From contig JAFEUB010000785.1 in the NCBI GenBank assembly GCA_024529925.1, forward strand, positions 209,624-273,623: a stretch of DNA of 64,000 nt, in the 5' to 3' direction. The notes under the pieces were generated by a model that did no database searches, had not been told where the DNA came from, and worked only from the letters and a program-made list of their open reading frames with translations. The stretch comes from Ophthalmolycus amberensis. Lineage: Eukaryota > Chordata > Actinopteri > Perciformes > Zoarcidae. Of the stretch, positions 59,758 to 64,000 are shown in pieces. How positions within the stretch are numbered: position 1 is the first letter of the stretch; each line of letters starts with the position of its first letter. Both the position numbers and the translations under genes were made by a program.

Positions 59758-61268
59758 ACTATGATATAAAGAAAGAGAGCTAGAGATTTCCCGGTGGGTG
59801 TTTGCTCTGCTTTACTTCAGCGATGTGGATGATTTCCTCCCTCCCTCCTGCACAGCTCGTCGGCGTTGAAGCAAATTGTCTAGCAGTGTGTGAAATGTTG
59901 CCTTCACGTACCGCCTCGTAAACTCGTGAGCTCCATTGACAAAATAGGGTATAATTGATGTAAGGCTGTGTACATCTGTAAACACCTTTTAGCTTGTTAG
60001 TGTTATTAATTAACCCTTGTTTAATAATTAGTTTGCAGATATTATCGTGACATAGGGATAATTCATTATTTGTATGTAATTGTTTTTAAATGCCATGTAT
60101 TTGGCGATATGAAAACAAACAGAGCAAGAACTGCCACATATGTTTAGCTTAAATTATATTTCTGTTTAATTTTGTTAAAACTCGTCAACAACAACAACAG
60201 ATGCACAACAATAAAACAGACCATTCTATGTGTTACATAAGAGGCCAAAGGGCTGTTTGTTAATATTCGTTCATGTGCGCTCTGTGGAAATACAAATATT
60301 TTTGACATCACGTGAAGGCAGCACGAGGACCCCCAAACTCCCAAAGCAGCCGTCCTATTGGCTGGTGGCACATGTAGTGTTTGGTAAACGGCTTTCATTG
60401 GTGAATGTTAGCTCTGCACTGTCTGGTTCCGCGGTCATGCCACAAAAACATGCTGGCGCCCACCTGACACAGACAGAAAAAACTTCAGTGCTTTTAATTT
60501 GAAACTATAACACCACAGTAACAATGTAGCATCATGAAAGACTGTTTAATGACTGTCACCATATTAAAATAAATGCATGCAGCCATGGAAAACGGGTTTA
60601 AACTATAATGTTCATGTTTTATATTGTGTAAAATAAAAACTTCCTTTAAATCATTAGGTAAAATACAGGAGCAATAACCTTTGGCTGCTCGATCACAACA
60701 TCACCAATTAATCAATGGGCCCTGCGGGAATTGGGACATCAGTGCATGGTCAGCAACTTAAAGGTGCACAGAGTTTCTGCAAAGATACAGGTTATGTGTT
60801 CAGCTAAAAGGGAAGAGAAAGGATTTGTGGGTAAATCTCAACGAGGCCACATGTGCAACCCATTTCAATTGTGACACGCCTGCACTGAAATAACAAAACA
60901 ACAAAAAGCTAAATCATACACAAGTTTAATATTGTCTTTTTTTCAAACTTTTGATTCCATTATATTCATGTTCGCTCTGCCACACATAAACATCAACAGT
61001 AGCTCAGCTGTGTAAAGTGCACATAGATTCACAGACAAAAGAATCATGTTTTAGGACTTCAGAGGAAAAATGGAATGTGTTGTTGAATGCATGTTTTCTT
61101 TCCCAACATGCACATGAGGACACAGCAGGAAGCTAAATCAGCAAATTAGGAAACCATTTTTGCAAGAAACGTTAAAAGGCTTTTGTAGCTGGACAACACC
61201 TTTCCAAGCTGGCTGAATGCTGTAATTCTGTTACTAGAAGAGCTAGTATTCTACACAATTTAAGCGAC
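59758..61268. other. Intergenic stretch between kisspeptin receptor and psat1
   Basis: No exon recognised on either strand. If psat1 is intact, its 5' untranslated region and promoter lie in the left part. A cluster at about 60,300-60,405 has an E-box and two CCAAT boxes in minus orientation (ATTGG at 60,356 and 60,399 on the plus strand). The right half is AT-rich and featureless to my reading. Confidence 0.4.
60301..60314 (-). promoter_or_regulatory. Possible ATF-type site overlapping an E-box
   Basis: On the minus strand CACGTGATGTCAAA joins an E-box (CACGTG, 60,309-60,314) to TGATGTCAA, which fits the looser C/EBP-ATF consensus TGATGXXAX. Two inverted CCAAT boxes lie within 100 bp upstream relative to psat1. 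A promoter role for psat1 is inference. Confidence 0.25.
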
Positions 61269-61269
61269 G

Positions 61270-61332
61270 AGCTTAGAAGATAAAGATCAGATAAGACAGG
61301 AGCTCAGAAGATAAAGATCAGATAAAACCAGG
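61270..61332. repeat. 31-32-bp direct duplication
   Basis: Two adjacent copies of a unit beginning AGCTTAGAAG or AGCTCAGAAG and containing ATAAAGATCAGATAA. Confidence 0.9.
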
Positions 61333-61499
61333 AGATCAAATATTTTTACGTCCACTGAGCTGATTGCATCAGTCCAGCTATACAGTAATGACAGATGACA
61401 AAGATAATTGTGATTCAGCAGCTTATGAACATCACAATGTGCTCCTGATTGGTTTGTCCCTTTAAAAAGAAAAAGATCACAAGGTAGACATTGCTCTTC

Positions 61500-61502
<3 letters not shown>

Positions 61503-61534
<32 letters not shown>

Positions 61535-61564
61535 TGTGGTGTGTGTGTGTGTGTGTGTGTGTGA
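61503..61564. repeat. (GT)n microsatellite
   Basis: About 60 bp of GT dinucleotides with two GGTGTG interruptions near 61,533. Confidence 0.96.
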
Positions 61565-61572
61565 GTTTTTTG

Positions 61573-61981
61573 CTCACAATGTGGGGACATAAATCTGATT
61601 ACACATTGTGGGGACTCGCCTTCCTTTGGGGACAGTCTCTAGGATATTAATGTAAGTCAATGTCTTGTCCTCTAAAGTGATGGAAACATGACTGTGTGTG
61701 CGTGTATATGTGTGTGTGTATTGTGTGGCCATGTTTTACCCATCTTGTGAGGACGTCAATCTGATAACACATTGTGGAGACTCGCCTTCCTTTTGGGGAC
61801 AGTCTCTAGGAAGTTAATGTAAGTCAATGTATTGTCCTCTAAAGTGATGGAAAACACAAATGTGTGTTTGTCTGTTGGGGCTTCTTTTAGCCATCTTGTG
61901 GTGACATAAATCTGATTAAACATTGTGTGGACTCGCCTTCGTTTTGGGAACAAAATGGGGACAATGCACGTCCCTCCATGT
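61573..61981. repeat. Tandem repeat, about three copies of 90-170 bp
   Basis: Copies begin at about 61,573, 61,744 and 61,894. Each starts with a TTGTG(G/A)(G/T)GAC-like block, then ATCTGAT(T/A)A(C/A)ACATTGTG and ACTCGCCTTC. The first two also share GACAGTCTCTAGGA and TAAGTCAATGT. The third is truncated. The first ends in a second TG-rich stretch (61,692-61,727). A repeat of this GTGGGGAC kind is common in teleost introns and intergenic DNA. Confidence 0.85.
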
Positions 61982-62224
61982 GAATTATATATTTTTAGGG
62001 TGAAGACTTGGTTTAACTTTACGGTAAGGTAAGGTTAAAATTAGGCTGGTAACAATTTTTGTTATTGTTAGGTTAAGTTTCCAGGAGATGAATTAAATCA
62101 ATGTAATTTACCCAAAAAAGTCATGAAAACTCGACTGTGTGTGTACACGCACAGATATACCAGGTTGAGCAGACTGCTCTCATTTCCAGAACAAACCATA
62201 AATAAACAATGAGCGCACAGTGTC
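61982..62224. other. 3' flank of the kisspeptin-receptor gene
   Basis: AT-rich, with GGTAAGGTAAGGTTAAAATTAG at about 62,023 described here as short GGTAA/GGTTA repeats. On the minus strand I see no AATAAA signal within this short stretch, so the polyadenylation site, if any, must be farther left or non-canonical. Confidence 0.4.
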
Positions 62225-62478
62225 CTAATGCCCAGCGTGACCTTTAGGAAACCAGATGAAAGAAAGTGCATCTCTGCTTCTCCTTTGGGTGCCGGGCGAT
62301 CCATCTCCCTTGTTCCTCTGCTTCCATGTTTGCCACCTGACTCTCCGCCTCGTGCGCCACAGAAATATGGCAGGGAAGGCGTGCTTGAAGGCCTTTCTGA
62401 AGTTGTTGCCAGGAAGGCGTAAAACCAGCGGGTGACGGAGGAGTTGGAGTAAGACATGCAGTGACCCCAAATCCTTAG
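62225..62478 (-). CDS. kiss1r: Kisspeptin receptor, last exon (TM7 and C-terminal tail), with indels
   Basis: After the acceptor CACCCGCAG the minus strand reads LRIWGHCMSYSNSSV, the start of TM7 of KISS1R/GPR54. It continues in another frame as NNFRKAFKHAFPAIFLWRTR to a stop at 62,225. The NPxxY motif is disrupted. A base is missing near 62,431 (GTCACCCG for an expected GTCAACCCG), an extra T sits near 62,422, and a G is missing near 62,410. Undoing these would give the usual motif; as written, the frame reads TRWFYAFL. The receptor is a Gq-coupled GPCR for kisspeptins at the plasma membrane. The tail is basic and short. All indels are in or next to homopolymers. Confidence 0.78.
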
Positions 62479-63479
62479 CTGCGGGTGCAGAATTGAGATG
62501 GACTTAGATAAAAGGCATTGATCTGTGGCAGTTTTTGAAGCAAGTGCCACATCAATATCTGTGACCACAATCCTGTCATTCACTGTCATTGCCTGGAAGA
62601 GCAAAAACTTAGACTGTAGATCCACACCTCGTCACAAAGAATATTCTAAATATAATGTACATTTTTAGAATTTTCTGGATTTTTAGTCGTCTTGCCATTT
62701 GTTAGCAACCGCCTTTAAAGGACGTGTAAAATCTTTACAATTGATGAGAGGGGTACATATTGTATGTTGTAGAACAAAATGTTAAAATCTCCTCAGCTTG
62801 TGTTAACCACAGATGTTATTTCAGGCATCTAACCAAACACCTATTCAAAAAAGAACATTGACTTTGCGACAAGGGAACCGGGAGTGCAAAAATGCTGCCT
62901 CATTTCCTGGTTTTAGGACTCATTTCTGCGGCGCTCTATTGGCAACTAATTCTTGATCGTTGGTTGCCATTAGTTGCAAGTTGAAAACTACTCTTTAACA
63001 ACATGAAAAACAGGGACAGCAAATGTGTGCAGCCCAAAAAATAAATACATGTTAATATTTGTGGCATTAGTGATATTTTAAAAGACATTCCTACATGTGC
63101 GCTAATTGTGTGCCAACAGGCATCTGTTTGAAAGACATTGGCGAAAACTGCAAATTGATTCAAGCGATAAAGAACCAGATGAATCTGAACGAAAAACAAA
63201 AAAAGAAATCTGTGAAAACTTGAGAAAGTATCCAGACAGCTTTGAGCTGGACGGCAAATCATACTGGAAAGCATGTACAAATTTTTTTCATTATTGAGCT
63301 GACGTACAACTGTATAATACTCCAAATATAAGAGGAATAAAAATAGCAACCATATTTTCAGTTTCGGCCACCAAAAGGCTGGACTGACAACCACTTTAAA
63401 AGTTATTTTTGAGCCCGTATTCAGTTACACCCCTTGAATCCCACATCTACAGCATCAGACATCACAGAGAGTAAGTCAC
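62479..63479 (-). other. Intron of the kisspeptin-receptor gene between TM6 and TM7
   Basis: About 1 kb, donor GTGACT and acceptor CACCCGCAG, phase 0. The long minus-strand open frame (62,936-63,394) is rich in F, L and S and looks like AT-rich chance. A 63-codon plus-strand frame at 63,106-63,297 (RHWRKLQIDSSDKEPDESER) has a protein-like composition and follows an acceptor-like CCAACAG, but I recognise no family and do not call it a gene. Confidence 0.65.
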
Positions 63480-63627
63480 CTTGTATAGAACGTAACTGCG
63501 GAGGCCAAAAGCTTGAAGGAGGATGCAGACCTCGGATCGGGCCCCAGCAGATGAGAAATAAGGCCACCATCACCATCACCATCCGGGAGACTCGCGCCCG
63601 CACCGCCGCTGCTCGCTCCGCCTGAGC
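63480..63627 (-). CDS. kiss1r: Kisspeptin receptor, TM6 exon, with one indel
   Basis: After the acceptor CTCCAG the minus strand reads AQAERAAAVRARVSRMV, then MVMVALFLICWGPI, the end of the third intracellular loop and TM6 with its CWGP motif. An extra base near 63,534 (ATCCGAGG where ATCCAGG is expected) shifts the frame. Beyond it the neighbouring frame reads VCILLQAFGLRSYVLYK up to the donor AAG/GTGACT. Joined to the last exon this gives SYVLYK then LRIWGHC, which lines up without a gap with the human KISS1R segment as I remember it. The loop region seems one or two residues shorter than in human. Confidence 0.8.
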
Positions 63628-63712
63628 CTGGAGCTGGAGTTAGGGAGGCTTTTGAATCACATTATGTTCCCTGAGGAATCAATACATAAAAAAATAGCAA
63701 AGCAACTCTTAC
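63628..63712 (-). other. Short (85-bp) intron of the kisspeptin-receptor gene
   Basis: Donor GTAAGA and acceptor TCCAG, phase 0. It sits between the TM5 exon ending SSYQ and the third-loop/TM6 exon, the same place as the last intron of human KISS1R as I recall it. Confidence 0.75.
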
Positions 63713-64000
63713 TTGGTAGCTGCTGTCGATGGGATTCACGCTGGCTTGCCAATGCGCTTGAGCATGAAGGCGGTAACAGGCGGTGATGGTGAGCAGGGGC
63801 AGCAGGTAGACGGCCAGGAAGCTGTAGATAATAAAGGCTCTCTGGAGGCGGGCCGAGGGAAGACCTCACTGCAGTACGTCTGGGGACCAAACCAGTCTCC
63901 TGCCTCCAGACGCTGGTACACGGCGACGGGGATCGACAGAAGCAGGGAGCTGGGGGGGACGGACACACGACCATATGACCCAGAGCGTGATGTTCAAAAT
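63713..64000 (-). CDS. kiss1r: Kisspeptin receptor, TM4-ECL2-TM5 exon, partial at window edge, with indels
   Basis: Three frames must be stitched. One gives LLLSIPVAVYQRLEAGDWFG and YCSEVFP (TM4 end and second extracellular loop with its disulfide cysteine). The next gives AFIIYSFLAVYLLPLLTITA (TM5). The first frame returns with AFMLKRIGKPA, and the second again with VNPIDSSYQ before the donor. The implied one-base changes are a lost G near 63,837, an extra base near 63,771 and a lost base near 63,738. YCSE, the AVYLLPLL motif and the exon end fit KISS1R better than galanin receptors, its nearest relatives. CCCCCCCAG at about 63,950 could be a real acceptor or a homopolymer miscount in TM4. 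The 5' exons lie beyond the window. Confidence 0.8.

Noticed and set aside
61287..61577. Histidine/threonine-rich frame at the (GT)n tract
   Set aside because: Translation of a microsatellite.
62936..63394. 152-residue hydrophobic minus-strand frame as a membrane protein
   Set aside because: It lies within the kisspeptin-receptor intron, is AT-rich with F/L/S bias, and does not join the flanking exons in phase.
62225..64000. Galanin receptor as identity of the GPCR exons
   Set aside because: The TM7 start is galanin-like (HC-x-x-YSNSSV), but YCSE in the second extracellular loop, AVYLLPLLT in TM5, AERAAAVRARVSR before TM6 and the exon end at SSYQ fit KISS1R better.

Overview
The window reads as teleost fish nuclear DNA. 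The evidence is vertebrate GT-AG exons on the minus strand (a psat1 first exon and the last three exons of a kisspeptin receptor), an L2/CR1-like LINE tail, hAT transposase relics and long (TG)n tracts. There is no bacterial-style gene organisation. All calls come from reading the sequence; no database search was run.

Positions 1 to about 55,506 (86% of the window) form one head-to-tail macrosatellite: about 25 complete units plus a truncated left unit, mostly 1.96-2.06 kb long. Each unit has a CpG-rich head of about 220 bp, then an AT-richer body made of at least four old, diverged sub-repeats. In most units it ends with zero to two copies of a ~65-bp hairpin minisatellite that joins it to the next unit. 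Nine copies of that minisatellite close the array on the right. Four units (9,869; 31,601; 40,039; 50,557) are a longer 2.37-2.44 kb type with a replaced segment. One unit (22,449-25,456) is interrupted by a 5'-truncated LINE. I see no convincing protein-coding gene in the array. Short open frames recur because the unit recurs. The most striking property is that almost every unit carries three matches to the vertebrate CTCF core consensus (two plus, one minus), two half-matches and a YY1-like CAAAATGGCGG site. This resembles, by analogy only, CTCF/YY1-binding macrosatellites such as mammalian DXZ4.

From 55,507 to 64,000 the sequence is mostly unique with scattered transposon debris. On the minus strand, 58,847-58,903 encodes a 19-residue start matching phosphoserine aminotransferase (psat1), followed by a consensus splice donor. 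No second psat1 exon is visible down to the array, so the macrosatellite probably lies in psat1 intron 1 (inference). A hAT relic sits just upstream of the psat1 start codon. Another hAT-type zinc-finger relic lies at 57,104-57,439. At 62,225-64,000, also on the minus strand, are three exons of a kisspeptin receptor (KISS1R/GPR54 family). They cover TM4-TM5, TM6 and TM7-tail and carry at least seven one-base indels, which suggests either assembly errors or a young pseudogene. An intron lies between TM6 and TM7.
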